In this document: piece by piece, positions 7,727 through 17,483 of the stretch | Layout of the letters: every line of letters starts with the position of its first letter | Numbering within the stretch: position 1 is the first letter of the stretch | NCBI RefSeq assembly: GCF_002909235.1 | Contig: NZ_PHQQ01000010.1 | Span: forward strand, 62,001-126,000 | Length of the DNA stretch: 64,000 nt | Direction: 5' to 3' | Origin: Arenibacter catalasegens | GTDB taxonomy: Bacteria; Bacteroidota; Bacteroidia; Flavobacteriales; Flavobacteriaceae | The notes under the pieces: generated by a model | The model's database searches: none | The model's input: the letters and a program-made list of their open reading frames with translations, nothing else | Told to the model about the DNA's origin: nothing | Position numbers and translations under genes: made by a program

Positions 7727-9070
7727 ATGAATTGGGAACAGCTACTATCATTGAAACGCTTTGGTGATACCCATAAAAGAATAAGAAAAGAACAGGATGA
7801 AACTCGATTGGGTTTTGAGGTGGATTACGATAGGGTTATATTTTCTACCGCCTTTAGGAGTTTACAGGATAAGACCCAGGTAATTCCGCTGTCCAAAACC
7901 GATTTTGTCCATACCCGCCTAACACATAGTTTGGAAGTTTCGGTGGTGGGGAGAAGCCTTGGTAGGATTGCTGGGAAGAAAATTTTGGAAATCCATCCCT
8001 ATCTTGGTGAGATACACGGCTATAAGTTTAATGATTTCGGCGCTATAGTAGCTGCTGCAGCATTGGCACATGATATTGGAAACCCACCCTTTGGACATAG
8101 TGGTGAAAAAGCGATTGGGGAATATTTTAAAACGGGAAAGGGCCAACAATTTAAGGATGCCCTATCCCAAAAGGAATATCAGGATATTATAGATTTCGAA
8201 GGAAATGCCAATGGTTACAGGTTATTAACTGAGACCCGCAAGGGGGTAGACGGCGGTTTGCGCCTGAGCTATGCAACTTTGGGTGCTTTTATGAAATATC
8301 CAAAAGAATCCTTACCCAAAAAACCAACCAAACATATTGCGGATAAGAAATTTGGTTTTTTTCAGCAAGACGTTGACACCTTTAAGGAGGTGGCCGTTGA
8401 ACTGGGATTGGAACCAAGGGGACAGGGAAGGGATGTAGGTTTTTGCAGACACCCACTTACCTTCTTAGTGGAAGCTGCGGATGATATTTGTTATACTATT
8501 ATTGATTTTGAGGATGGAATAAACCTAGGGCTTATTTCAGAGGATTATGCCTTGGAATATTTGATTAAGTTGGTTAAGGACAGTATCAATATAAAAAAGT
8601 ATAATGATTTGATCTTTATGGAAGATCGTCTGAGCTATTTAAGGGCATTGGCAATCAATACATTAATTTCGGATGCTATTGCTATTTTTATTGAAAACGA
8701 AGAAGCCATTCTAAAAGGGGAGTTTTCGGTTTCCTTAATGGAGAAAAGTAAGTTCAAGGCCCAAATTGAGGATATTATTAAATTAAGTGTACAGAAAATC
8801 TACCAGTCTCAAGAGGTTATTGAAAAAGAAATTGCCGGTTATAAGATCATCTCAGATATTTTGGATGTATATACCACGGCTTTGATTAGGAAAAAGGAAG
8901 GAAACAGTTCCAATTACGATCGACTAATGATTTCTACCTTGCCGGAACCCTATCGGGAAATACCAGATTCCACATACTCAATTTTATTGAATACCTGTTG
9001 TTATGTTGCCAGTTTGTCGGACAGCGCTGCGGTACATATTCATAATAAGATTATGGGAAAACAGCTTTAG
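7727..9070 (+). CDS. dgt: Deoxyguanosinetriphosphate triphosphohydrolase (HD-domain dNTPase)
   Basis: Hydrolyses dGTP (and in many homologues other dNTPs) to the nucleoside and tripolyphosphate, tuning dNTP pools. The 447-residue protein has the HD metal-binding set: His in HTRLTHSLEV (about residues 64-73), the HD pair in AHDIGNPPFGHSGE (about 113-126), and a later Asp in EAADDICYTIIDFEDG (about 250-265). Length matches the shorter Bacteroidota form rather than E. coli Dgt (about 505). Related HD dNTPases can act in phage defence by nucleotide depletion, but the housekeeping setting gives no reason to assume that here. Its 3' end overlaps the convergent DUF3078 gene by four bases. Confidence 0.93.
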   Translation: MNWEQLLSLKRFGDTHKRIRKEQDETRLGFEVDYDRVIFSTAFRSLQDKTQVIPLSKTDFVHTRLTHSLEVSVVGRSLGRIAGKKILEIHPYLGEIHGYKFNDFGAIVAAAALAHDIGNPPFGHSGEKAIGEYFKTGKGQQFKDALSQKEYQDIIDFEGNANGYRLLTETRKGVDGGLRLSYATLGAFMKYPKESLPKKPTKHIADKKFGFFQQDVDTFKEVAVELGLEPRGQGRDVGFCRHPLTFLVEAADDICYTIIDFEDGINLGLISEDYALEYLIKLVKDSINIKKYNDLIFMEDRLSYLRALAINTLISDAIAIFIENEEAILKGEFSVSLMEKSKFKAQIEDIIKLSVQKIYQSQEVIEKEIAGYKIISDILDVYTTALIRKKEGNSSNYDRLMISTLPEPYREIPDSTYSILLNTCCYVASLSDSAAVHIHNKIMGKQL

Positions 9071-10194
9071 AAATCATATACCAAACCAACACCTAGTAAT
9101 TGTTTAAACTGAACTTTGCGTTTACCAGGGGTTGTAATGGTGCCATCTGCAGCCTTTACCTCGTCGAATATAATATCGTGGTCATATAGGACATGGGTGC
9201 CTATGGAGGCCTTTACGTATTTGTTTACCGTTAAGTCCAAGTTTAATTCCCAGTCCACATCAATATTTCCGAAATTTTTGACGTAGTCCGAGTATAATTG
9301 TAGCCGATGGTTCAATTTTACATTTTCATAAACCATGGTTTCCCAACTGTTAGAGACCAAAAAACCAAATTCGAGATAAACGTTTTCACCCTCCTTGATT
9401 ATGTTTCCATCAGTATCCACCAGTGCCCTTTGAACTCCAAAAGCTCCACCATTTGCCAAGGTCTGGTCCAGGACAAAGGTAGCTTTAAAAGTAAGTGGGG
9501 CTAAACGCAGGTTGAATTTCTTACCTTCCGGTATATATGAGGTACCAGCACCTAACAAGGAATAGCCGGGAGCCATAAATCTGGAAATTGGTTTATCCCT
9601 ATTGGGATATTTGTAACCATTGGAGAACTGTGTTCTAAATTCTGCGCTAGCGGAATAATACCAATTACTAATGGTGTCCCTTCTAAACGCGAAAGTGGAA
9701 GAAAACCGCAGTGCATCATCGGACTTTCTTAATTTGAACCCTTCCTGGGCATTAAGGCCATATCGGATATCTAAAATGTTATTTAATTGAACGTATCGAA
9801 ATTTATAATTTCGCACAAATTTCGCGCTGGCCAAACCGGAGATGGAATTGTTTCCCCCTGCATTCCAGTTTACAAAAGCTACCTCGCTAAAATTAAATCC
9901 AATTTTATTTTCTTTTTCCCAAAAAGAAGGTATTCTAAAACGCCTGTATTTTTCTTCCAAAGGTTTAGTGCGATTAAAGGAAACTACTGGATTGGTTAGG
10001 TCTGCACCACGGGGAATATATTTTATTTTATCCTGCAAGGTCCTTATAACAATGGTGTCTATACGCATAGAGTCGACACGCATAGAATCTACTTTTGTAG
10101 AATCGGGAACTTGTGGAGCGGGAATAGTGTCTTGGGCAAATAAAAAATTAATATTTAGAAACAGAAGGACAATAATGAAAATTTTACCACACAT
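9067..10194 (-). CDS. DUF3078 outer-membrane-type protein
   Basis: A 375-residue exported protein: signal MCGKIFIIVLLFLNINFLFA cut near residue 20, a proline/aspartate-rich spacer with short tandem units (VDSMRVDSMRIDT, residues about 35-47), then alternating strands compatible with a beta-barrel (WNAGGNNSISGLASAKF, FRYVQLNNILDIRYGLNAQEG). The WNAGG-type segment is typical of DUF3078, a Bacteroidota family of unknown role. It ends in a strand with C-terminal Phe, as outer-membrane proteins do. It sits one base downstream of the dxs stop on the same strand and is probably co-transcribed with it; a role in isoprenoid metabolism is not implied. Confidence 0.82.
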   Translation of the reverse strand: MCGKIFIIVLLFLNINFLFAQDTIPAPQVPDSTKVDSMRVDSMRIDTIVIRTLQDKIKYIPRGADLTNPVVSFNRTKPLEEKYRRFRIPSFWEKENKIGFNFSEVAFVNWNAGGNNSISGLASAKFVRNYKFRYVQLNNILDIRYGLNAQEGFKLRKSDDALRFSSTFAFRRDTISNWYYSASAEFRTQFSNGYKYPNRDKPISRFMAPGYSLLGAGTSYIPEGKKFNLRLAPLTFKATFVLDQTLANGGAFGVQRALVDTDGNIIKEGENVYLEFGFLVSNSWETMVYENVKLNHRLQLYSDYVKNFGNIDVDWELNLDLTVNKYVKASIGTHVLYDHDIIFDEVKAADGTITTPGKRKVQFKQLLGVGLVYDF

Positions 10195-10195
10195 G

Positions 10196-11974
10196 CTAAT
10201 TAGAATTCAAGAGGTTGTTAATATAATTTTTTAAGGTCGATATATCTATTTTGGCTATTTTTTGGAGCTCTTCCACTGTTCCATGCTCTATAAAAACATC
10301 TTCAATACCAAAAATCTTTATGGGAACAAAACTATGGATCTCATTTGCATATTCCAAAATTGCAGTTCCAAATCCTCCTATTTTACAGCCATCCTCTATA
10401 GTGATGACCTGCTCATAGCTTGAGAATATGTTGCGCAACATAACAGTGTCCAAAGGTTTCACAAAACGCATGTTGTAATGACCAATTAGGTTGTTGTCCT
10501 TAATGCCTTTCAACAAACTGGTGACCATATTCCCTATATGGCCGATCGAAAGTACCGCAATTTTCGTTCCTTTTTTTAATTCTTGCGATATTCCTATCGG
10601 TATTTTATTAAAATCTTGTTTCCAATCCAGTATTATCCCTCTCCCTCTTGGATATCTTATGGCTATAGGTTGCCCTAATCCTAGTTGAGCTGTGAACATT
10701 ATATCCCTCAACTCAATTTCGTTCATCGGTGCAAAAATAATAAGATTAGGAATACATCTCAAATAAGCCATATCATAGATTCCATGATGCGTTGCCCCGT
10801 CCTGACCCACAATACCTGCTCGATCCAAACAAAATATAACTGGGAGATTCTGTATGGCAACATCGTGGATGATCTGGTCGTAGGCACGTTGTAAAAAAGT
10901 GGAGTAGATATTACAAAAAGGAATTAATCCTTCCGCAGCCATACCCCCGGCCATTGTCACCGCATGCTGTTCCGCGATACCAACATCAAAGGCCCTTTCC
11001 GGTAGTTGTTCCATCAAGTATTTTAAGGAACTACCAGTAGGCATAGCAGGAGTTATACCTACTATATTTTTATTTTTTTTGGCCAATTCCACAAGCGTAT
11101 GCCCAAATACATCTTGATACTTTGGGGGTTGTTCTTCAGAGGATTTGGGTAAAAGGTCACCCGTTTCCTTATTGAATTTTCCCGGTGCGTGATATACTAC
11201 TTGATTTTCCTCGGCTTTCCTGAGACCTTTCCCTTTGGTGGTAATGATGTGAAGTAGTTTAGGTCCTTCAACAGATTTTAGCCTATTCAATTCCTTAATT
11301 AGGGCGCTCAAGTCATGACCGTCCATGGGACCGGAATAATTAAAATTTAAACATTCAAATATGTTTTCATCTTTTGCAGTTCCTTTTTTAACATTGGTAA
11401 GGTATCTTTTAAGGGCCCCTACGCTGGGGTCGATCCCTATGGCATTGTCATTGAGAACTATAAGAACGTTGGCATTGGAATCACCCGCGTGGTTGAGTGC
11501 TTCGAAGGCCATTCCACTAGCAATGGAAGCATCGCCAATGACGGCAATATGTTGTCTATTCCTTTCGCCATTTAGTTGAGAGGCTATGGCCATACCTAAA
11601 ATCGCCGAAATGGAAGTGGAGCTATGCCCGGTTCCAAAATCGTCATAGGGGCTTTCAGAGCGCTTGGGAAATCCGCTTATACCTCCTAATTGTCTGTTGG
11701 TATTAAATATTTCTCTCCGTCCGGTCAATATTTTGTGTCCATAGGCCTGATGTCCCACATCCCAAATTAGTTTGTCGATAGGGGTGTTAAACACATAGTG
11801 TAGGGCAATAGTTAGCTCCACTACACCCAGACTAGCTCCTAAGTGCCCTTCTTTAGTGGCTACAATGTCTATGATGTACCCTCTTAATTCTTGGGCAAGT
11901 TTTATTAAATCGACAATTTCTAAGTGTCGAAGATCCTTAGGGTCATTAATATGTTGTAGAATTCCGCTGGACAT
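10196..11974 (-). CDS. dxs: 1-deoxy-D-xylulose-5-phosphate synthase
   Basis: First enzyme of the MEP isoprenoid pathway: pyruvate plus glyceraldehyde 3-phosphate to DXP, using thiamine diphosphate. About 592 residues from the ATG at 11974 (an upstream TTG at 11992 is less likely). Visible motifs: WDVGHQAYGHKILTGR near residue 75-90, the TPP segment GDASIASGMAFEALNHAG with the paired LNDN, the catalytic-glutamate motif DVGIAEQHAVTMAGG, and RAGIVGQDGATHHGIYD in the pyrimidine-binding domain. The TPP motif reads GDA rather than GDG. Polyprenyl synthase and lycopene cyclase elsewhere in the window show what the pathway feeds: carotenoids and quinones. Confidence 0.96.
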   Translation of the reverse strand: MSSGILQHINDPKDLRHLEIVDLIKLAQELRGYIIDIVATKEGHLGASLGVVELTIALHYVFNTPIDKLIWDVGHQAYGHKILTGRREIFNTNRQLGGISGFPKRSESPYDDFGTGHSSTSISAILGMAIASQLNGERNRQHIAVIGDASIASGMAFEALNHAGDSNANVLIVLNDNAIGIDPSVGALKRYLTNVKKGTAKDENIFECLNFNYSGPMDGHDLSALIKELNRLKSVEGPKLLHIITTKGKGLRKAEENQVVYHAPGKFNKETGDLLPKSSEEQPPKYQDVFGHTLVELAKKNKNIVGITPAMPTGSSLKYLMEQLPERAFDVGIAEQHAVTMAGGMAAEGLIPFCNIYSTFLQRAYDQIIHDVAIQNLPVIFCLDRAGIVGQDGATHHGIYDMAYLRCIPNLIIFAPMNEIELRDIMFTAQLGLGQPIAIRYPRGRGIILDWKQDFNKIPIGISQELKKGTKIAVLSIGHIGNMVTSLLKGIKDNNLIGHYNMRFVKPLDTVMLRNIFSSYEQVITIEDGCKIGGFGTAILEYANEIHSFVPIKIFGIEDVFIEHGTVEELQKIAKIDISTLKNYINNLLNSN

Positions 11975-12126
11975 ACTTGAAATGTTACGCAAAACTAAGG
12001 TATTTAAAAGTTGAATTGAGTATTTTTTAGGGGATGATTAGTGCTTTTTTTGGATATTTTAAAGAAACGCTATTTTTTTTGACTCTACGCCAATATTGTT
12101 TACTATTGTGACCTAAAGTGATTATT

Positions 12127-12576
12127 ATGATTAACCCTTTCGACGATACTTATTTTATGAAAAAAGCTTTGCAAGAGGCAGAGACTGCTTTTGAAAAAGG
12201 GGAGGTCCCTGTTGGGGCTGTTATCGTTGTTGAGAATAGGATCATTGCCCGGGCGCACAATTTAACAGAGCGCTTGAACGACGTTACAGCACATGCCGAA
12301 ATGCAGGCCATAACTGCCGCAGCCAATTTTCTAGGTGGAAAATACCTTCATAATTGTACCCTTTATGTAACCTTGGAACCATGTCAAATGTGTGCAGGGG
12401 CTTTATATTGGAGTCAAATTTCGAAGATTGTTTATTCGGCAAAGGACGCGGAAAGGGGCTTTGTGGCTATGGGAACCAAAATACATCCCAAAACACAATT
12501 GGTTAGCGGAGTTTTGGAAAAGGAAGCATCAGAACTACTAAAACGTTTCTTTATTCAAAAACGTAATTTAAATTAG
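12127..12576 (+). CDS. tadA: tRNA-specific adenosine deaminase (TadA)
   Basis: Deaminates the wobble adenosine of tRNA-Arg(ACG) to inosine. The 149-residue protein carries the zinc cytidine-deaminase motifs: HAEMQAI (His ligand and catalytic Glu, about residues 57-63) and PCQMCAGAL (two Cys ligands, about 87-95), with EVPVGAVIV near the N-terminus. The ATG at 12127 is preferred over the GTG at 12118 because MINPFDDTYFM aligns with the family's N-terminal helix. It stands alone, divergent from dxs. Confidence 0.93.
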   Translation: MINPFDDTYFMKKALQEAETAFEKGEVPVGAVIVVENRIIARAHNLTERLNDVTAHAEMQAITAAANFLGGKYLHNCTLYVTLEPCQMCAGALYWSQISKIVYSAKDAERGFVAMGTKIHPKTQLVSGVLEKEASELLKRFFIQKRNLN

Positions 12577-12652
12577 TTGGGGTTTTTATTAGGATCCATT
12601 ACGCAACCTTTTAATGGAATTTGGGTCTATTTATTAATAATATTTTGGTAAT

Positions 12653-13072
12653 ATGAAGGTTTACTGTTTAATACTTTACTTAGGTCTAATACAAGTTTTA
12701 ATTGGTTGTACCAATGAGAATACCCATGGAGATGAGGATTTAGTAAGTGGTAATTGGAACTTAATTAACGTGAGTGGTGGGTTCGTAGGGGTCGATGATG
12801 ATTTTGCCAAGGGGGAAATCGTATGGAAGTTCGATGCTAAGGCCGAGACTTTGATCGTAGTCAATAATGATGAGTCCAGTTCAATTTTTAATGGTTTGTC
12901 ATCAGGTAACTACAACTACTCCCTTTTAAAGGAGAAAGACAAATATTATTTGCTGGTAAACGACAAGGAGATGGGTGGAATATTGTTCACCGAAGCAAAA
13001 TTGATTCTAGATCAAAATAATACTACATCCGGAAGCGGGGCAGATGGATTTGTACTTGTATTGGAAAAATAG
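12653..13072 (+). CDS. Small lipoprotein, lipocalin-like, unrecognised
   Basis: A 139-residue protein with a lipoprotein signal: hydrophobic stretch then LIGC at residues 16-19, followed by a polar N-terminus. The mature part contains VSGNWNLINVSGGFVG, EIVWKFDAKAETLIVVNN and a C-terminal FVLVLEK strand, a pattern like the small lipocalin-type beta-barrels of Bacteroidota. Likely anchored in the periplasm or outer membrane. No function can be given. It is monocistronic, between tadA and the convergent cold shock gene. Confidence 0.7.
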   Translation: MKVYCLILYLGLIQVLIGCTNENTHGDEDLVSGNWNLINVSGGFVGVDDDFAKGEIVWKFDAKAETLIVVNNDESSSIFNGLSSGNYNYSLLKEKDKYYLLVNDKEMGGILFTEAKLILDQNNTTSGSGADGFVLVLEK

Positions 13073-13153
13073 TCACTAATATAGCTAAGGGCTTAAAACC
13101 AAAAAGACCCTAGGGTTAGCCAAGGGTTTTCAATTCTTTCAAAATAAAATAGG

Positions 13154-13348
13154 TTAGCCAATTACTTGCACTTGCCCAGCAACTATTCCATTTCGCCCTT
13201 CTTCTTCTTGATATTCCACTTTATCACCTTCGTTAAGCTCAGTGCCGTTTAATGCAGTTGCATGAACAAAAATATCTTTACCTGTGTCGTCGTTGGTAAT
13301 GAAGCCATATCCCTTAGATTCATTAAAAAATTTTACTGTCCCAGTCAT
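13154..13348 (-). CDS. Cold shock domain protein (CspA family)
   Basis: A 64-residue single OB-fold nucleic-acid chaperone. GTVKFFNESKGYGFI at residues 3-17 contains RNP1 (KGYGFI) and DIFVHATAL at about 25-33 contains RNP2 (FVH). The C-terminus GIVAGQVQVIG completes the barrel. It binds single-stranded RNA/DNA and resolves mRNA structure. The upstream 90 bp are very AT-rich and could be a structured 5' leader, but no specific cold-shock element is recognisable. Confidence 0.95.
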   Translation of the reverse strand: MTGTVKFFNESKGYGFITNDDTGKDIFVHATALNGTELNEGDKVEYQEEEGRNGIVAGQVQVIG

Positions 13349-13440
13349 TACAATGAAATTAAAATAATAATTGATTAGATTACTAATTTATAATTTTTTG
13401 GTCAAAAATGGAATATAAACGTTTTAAAAAAATATCAAAA

Positions 13441-13698
13441 TCACTGATTGTCAGTAGTTTTCTTCTCCTTTCCCTGCATTTTCAGAATGTTTTCCTCATT
13501 TAGCATATAATCCTTCATTTTCTTGCCTTTACTGACTTTTATAAGAAAAAGGGGCATGGCCACCAAAAATATTCCTACTGTACCAAAGCCGATACATTTT
13601 TCGGATAAAGATGTATTTTCCTCATTTATGCTAAACCCATAGAGAATTGAAGCAAGTGAGGCCAAAAGAATTAAAGAGATGATATACTTCATGCGCAA
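13441..13698 (-). CDS. Small two-helix membrane protein
   Basis: An 85-residue protein with two predicted membrane segments, residues about 4-22 (YIISLILLASLASILYGF) and about 38-56 (FGTVGIFLVAMPLFLIKV), and a basic C-terminal tail rich in Lys. I do not recognise the family. It starts 8 bp after the stop of the ClC gene on the same strand, so it is probably the distal gene of that transcript; a link to chloride transport is only positional. Confidence 0.65.
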   Translation of the reverse strand: MRMKYIISLILLASLASILYGFSINEENTSLSEKCIGFGTVGIFLVAMPLFLIKVSKGKKMKDYMLNEENILKMQGKEKKTTDNQ

Positions 13699-13706
13699 GA
13701 GTGGAT

Positions 13707-15500
13707 TTAAGCGGTTAAATTTATTAATTTCCTTCTGTAAGCGGTCAACAATTTTGATTTGGAAATGAACCCAATATATTTTTCATCCTTAATAACTGGC
13801 AGATTCCAAGCACCACTACTTTGAAATTTATCCATGATATCGGTCATTTTATCTTTGTCCAATTCTATAATTTCAGGGGGGGTGTTCATGACGTCACTGG
13901 CCAAGACTTCCTTATATAATTTCTGGTCGAACATGATGGGACGTATGTCGTCCAACAAAATAATCCCTAGAAGTGTATTGTCTTCCTTATCAATAACAGG
14001 AAAAATATTTCTGTTGGATTTGACGACCGCCTGTTGCACAATTTCCCCTAGATTCATTTCGGGATAAATAGGGACAAAATTATCTTCAATAACTTTATCA
14101 ATATCCATGAGGGTCAAAACGGCATGGTCTTTATCGTGCGTAATTAATTCTCCTTTTCTACCTAATTCCATATTATAAACCGAATGTGGGTGAACATATT
14201 TGGTAATGGAAAAGGAGATTGTAGAGGTTATCATTAGTGGGATAAATAACTCATATCCACCGGTAACCTCGGCTATAAGGAATATGGCGGTGAGTGGAGC
14301 ATGTAGCACGCCTGCCATAAGTCCGGCCATGCCCACCAATGTAAAATTACTTTCGGAAACTTGGTATGGAAAAAATCCGATACTGTTGATTACTTTGGCA
14401 ATGCAATTGCCCATTATGCTACCCATGAAAAGTGTAGGGGCAAAAATCCCCCCAACCCCTCCTGCTCCAAACGTAAGCGCACAGGCAATTATTTTAAAAA
14501 AAACCAATCCTGCAAGTAGGCCTATGACCACCCAAACCTTGGTAAGGTCTAAATGAAAAATGTTGTTTTCCAATACTTTTTCAGGGTTACCTAGGAGCAG
14601 ATTGTTTATAACATCAAAACCTTCTCCGTATAGCGGAGGTACCAGATATATTAATACCCCAATAGCTACACCCCCGTAGAGTAGCCTTTTGATAGGGGAG
14701 TCTATTTTGTCGAATATTTTTTGGATCCGTTCATATACTTCTGTGAAATAGATAGAGGTTAGGCCCGCAAACAATCCCAGAAGAATGAAGAAGGGAACGT
14801 CCGATATAATAAAATCATCCTCAATTTTAAAGGGCAATAGTACATCGCTCCCAAAGAAAAAGTAGGAAGTTATGATTCCAGAAATGGAAGCCAATAGCAA
14901 AGGCAACATGGAGGCAATGGTCAAATCCAAGCTAAATACCTCAATGGCAAAAATAATGGCTGCAATGGGTGCTTTAAAAATAGAGGACATGGCTCCGGCG
15001 GCGGCACAACCAATTAGTAAATTCCTAGTAGTCTGATTTACATGGAACATTCTAGAAATATTGGAGCTAATAGCGGCCCCAGTTGCTACAGTAGGTCCTT
15101 CCAATCCAACAGACCCTCCAAAACCTACCGTTATAGGTGCAGTTAGAATGGACCCGAACATTTGATATTTCCGCATGATTCCCTTCATTTTGGAAATGGC
15201 AAAGAGGGTAGAAGGTATACCATGACTCACTTTGTTGCGAATGACATATTTAATGATCAAATAAACAAGGGTAAGACCAATAATAGGAAAAACAAAATAA
15301 AAGGCATTGTGGTAATATCTCACCAAATTACCTTCCAATAGATGTTGAAAAAAGTGAGTTAAATTTTTAAGGACAACGGCACCTATCCCGGAGGTGAAAC
15401 CTACCAAAATACTAAGCAAATAAATAAATTGCTTTTGAGAAATATGCTTTGCGCGCCAAACCAAGAAGTTGTTTAGCCAGGATTTTTTTAGTGCAGCCAT
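13707..15500 (-). CDS. ClC-family chloride channel/transporter with CBS domains
   Basis: A 597-residue membrane protein. The N-terminal about 430 residues are a ClC core: GSVGLEGPTV (about residues 129-138, gating-glutamate motif intact), a following AIIFAIEVFSLDLT, and GAGGVGGIFAPTLFMG near residue 345-360. Two CBS modules fill residues about 455-590 (FPVIDKEDNTLLGIILLDD and LPVIKDEKYIGFISK), likely binding adenine nucleotides for regulation. At the position of the internal proton glutamate of E. coli ClC (E203) the alignment by eye places Val (AIEVF), as in many ClC channels rather than antiporters. It moves chloride or a related anion across the inner membrane. Confidence 0.93.
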   Translation of the reverse strand: MAALKKSWLNNFLVWRAKHISQKQFIYLLSILVGFTSGIGAVVLKNLTHFFQHLLEGNLVRYYHNAFYFVFPIIGLTLVYLIIKYVIRNKVSHGIPSTLFAISKMKGIMRKYQMFGSILTAPITVGFGGSVGLEGPTVATGAAISSNISRMFHVNQTTRNLLIGCAAAGAMSSIFKAPIAAIIFAIEVFSLDLTIASMLPLLLASISGIITSYFFFGSDVLLPFKIEDDFIISDVPFFILLGLFAGLTSIYFTEVYERIQKIFDKIDSPIKRLLYGGVAIGVLIYLVPPLYGEGFDVINNLLLGNPEKVLENNIFHLDLTKVWVVIGLLAGLVFFKIIACALTFGAGGVGGIFAPTLFMGSIMGNCIAKVINSIGFFPYQVSESNFTLVGMAGLMAGVLHAPLTAIFLIAEVTGGYELFIPLMITSTISFSITKYVHPHSVYNMELGRKGELITHDKDHAVLTLMDIDKVIEDNFVPIYPEMNLGEIVQQAVVKSNRNIFPVIDKEDNTLLGIILLDDIRPIMFDQKLYKEVLASDVMNTPPEIIELDKDKMTDIMDKFQSSGAWNLPVIKDEKYIGFISKSKLLTAYRRKLINLTA

Positions 15501-15504
15501 GATA

Positions 15505-15545
15505 ATTAAAAAAAATCCTGCTATGTAATTGCATAGCAGGATTTT
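15505..15545 (-). terminator. Intrinsic terminator after aspS
   Basis: AAAATCCTGCTATG at 15512-15525 pairs with CATAGCAGGATTTT at 15532-15545 across a 6-base loop. On the minus strand it is followed by eight T residues. It lies 11 bp beyond the aspS stop. Confidence 0.9.
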
Positions 15546-15555
15546 AAAGGTATGA

Positions 15556-17304
15556 TTATAAATCCAATTTTAGGTGAAGTTCCCGTAATTGTGTGTCATC
15601 TATCGCGGCTGGGGCATCGATCATCACATCGCGGCCACTATTGTTTTTTGGAAAAGCAATAAAGTCCCGAATTGTTTCCTGTCCGCCTAAAATGGCCACC
15701 AATCTATCCAAGCCAAATGCCAAACCTCCGTGGGGAGGGGCGCCATATTGGAAAGCGTCCATTAAAAACCCGAATTGAGCCTTTGCCTCCTCCGGACTAA
15801 AACCAAGATGCCTGAACATGGTGGCTTGTATTTCTTTATCGTGAATACGTATCGAGCCTCCACCAATTTCGTTGCCATTTAGTACCAAATCGTAAGCATT
15901 GGCCTTTACTGATGCAGGGTCTGTATCCAACAATTCCAATTGTCCAGGTTTTGGTGAGGTAAAGGGATGGTGCATGGCGTGGTAATGACCCGTCTCCTCA
16001 TCCAGTTCCAATAATGGAAAATCAATTACCCAAAGAGGTGCAAATTCATCCTTTTTGCGAAGTCCCAAACGTTCTGCTATTTCCATTCTAAGAGCACTTA
16101 ACTGGGTTCTAGCTTTATTCGCGTCACCGGACAGTACACATATTAAGTCTCCTGGTTTTGCCCCCGTGGCTTCTGCCCATCTGGCAAGATCTTCCTGATC
16201 ATAAAATTTATCAACTGAAGATTTAAAAGAACCATCGTCGTTATATTTGGCATAGACCATTCCTTTTGCGCCTATTTGTGGTCGGCGTATCCAGTCTACT
16301 AGTCCGTCTATTTCTTTTCTGGTATAGGCAGCTCCACCAGGGATGGCAATGCCCACCACCAATTCAGCCTCGTTAAATATTGCAAAATCCTTATGTTGGG
16401 TAATGGCATTGAGTTCTCCGAACTCCATTCCAAAGCGGATATCCGGTTTATCATTGCCATATTTTTTCATAGCTTCATCATAGGTCATTCTAGGGAATTT
16501 GTCAATGGATACCCCTTTAATTTCCTTCAATAAATGCCTGGTCAATCCTTCAAAGACATTTAGAATATCTTCTTGTTCCACAAAGGCCATCTCACAATCG
16601 ATTTGTGTAAATTCGGGTTGTCTGTCTGCTCTAAGGTCTTCGTCCCTAAAGCATTTAACAATCTGGAAGTACTTATCCATTCCCCCAACCATTAATAGCT
16701 GTTTAAAAGTTTGTGGGGATTGTGGCAAGGCATAAAATTGGCCTTCGTTCATTCTACTGGGAACCACAAAATCACGGGCACCCTCTGGTGTGGATTTTAT
16801 TAAATATGGGGTTTCAACTTCAATAAAGCCTTGATCAGAGAGATGTTTTCTAACCTCTATGGCAACTTTATGCCTAAAAATAAGGTTGTTTTTTACTGGA
16901 TTTCTACGAATGTCCAGATATCTGAATTTCATGCGGATATCTTCCCCTCCGTCTGTTTGGTCCTCTATGGTAAAAGGGGGGGTCAAGGATTTATTGAGTA
17001 TTTTGATTTCGGATACCAATACTTCTACATTTCCGGTAGGTATATTCGGGTTTTTGGAGGTCCTTTCAATTACGGTTCCTTTAACTTGAATTACAAATTC
17101 ACGACCTAGCGATTTTGCAATTTCCATAATCTCCTTTGAAGAACGTTCCTCGTCAAAAATGAGCTGGGTAATTCCGTATCGGTCCCGCAAATCGGCCCAT
17201 ATCACAAAACCTTTATCCCTTACTGTTTGTACCCATCCTGACAGGGTAACCTGAGCCTGTTGATTGGCTTCCCTTAATTCACCGCAATTATGACTTCTAT
17301 ACAT
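15556..17304 (-). CDS. aspS: Aspartyl-tRNA synthetase
   Basis: Charges tRNA-Asp (bacterial form). The 582 residues comprise an N-terminal OB anticodon-binding domain ([20 protein letters not shown] near residue 20), the class II core with motif 2 [18 protein letters not shown] at about 217-234, the bacteria-specific GAD insertion in the middle, and motif 3 [16 protein letters not shown] near residue 530. Length matches bacterial AspRS. Whether it is discriminating or not cannot be decided here. It begins 179 bp from the divergent SusC gene. Confidence 0.97.
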   Translation of the reverse strand: MYRSHNCGELREANQQAQVTLSGWVQTVRDKGFVIWADLRDRYGITQLIFDEERSSKEIMEIAKSLGREFVIQVKGTVIERTSKNPNIPTGNVEVLVSEIKILNKSLTPPFTIEDQTDGGEDIRMKFRYLDIRRNPVKNNLIFRHKVAIEVRKHLSDQGFIEVETPYLIKSTPEGARDFVVPSRMNEGQFYALPQSPQTFKQLLMVGGMDKYFQIVKCFRDEDLRADRQPEFTQIDCEMAFVEQEDILNVFEGLTRHLLKEIKGVSIDKFPRMTYDEAMKKYGNDKPDIRFGMEFGELNAITQHKDFAIFNEAELVVGIAIPGGAAYTRKEIDGLVDWIRRPQIGAKGMVYAKYNDDGSFKSSVDKFYDQEDLARWAEATGAKPGDLICVLSGDANKARTQLSALRMEIAERLGLRKKDEFAPLWVIDFPLLELDEETGHYHAMHHPFTSPKPGQLELLDTDPASVKANAYDLVLNGNEIGGGSIRIHDKEIQATMFRHLGFSPEEAKAQFGFLMDAFQYGAPPHGGLAFGLDRLVAILGGQETIRDFIAFPKNNSGRDVMIDAPAAIDDTQLRELHLKLDL

Positions 17305-17483
17305 CTTTTTGATTCATATATGAAAAGGCAAATGTAAGAAGTAATGGGGTAAGCTGAAAAAAATATCTGCAATTGAGAAATTAAGATATTTGTTAGTTAT
17401 ATTTTATCAAATTCTAATAATTTTTAGATAATATTAACAAAACTTAACTATTTTAGTATATAATTCTAACGAAACTCACTAAT

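Noticed and set aside
7727-9070. dGTPase as an antiphage dNTP-depletion system
   Set aside because: It sits among housekeeping genes with no defence neighbours and has the normal bacterial Dgt layout.
13349-13440. Riboswitch or cold-shock element upstream of the csp gene
   Set aside because: AT-rich and without a recognisable conserved element or strong stem.
17434-17448. TTAAC repeats upstream of SusC as another Pho-type box
   Set aside because: The period is 10 bp, not 11, and the hexamers differ; too weak in such AT-rich sequence.
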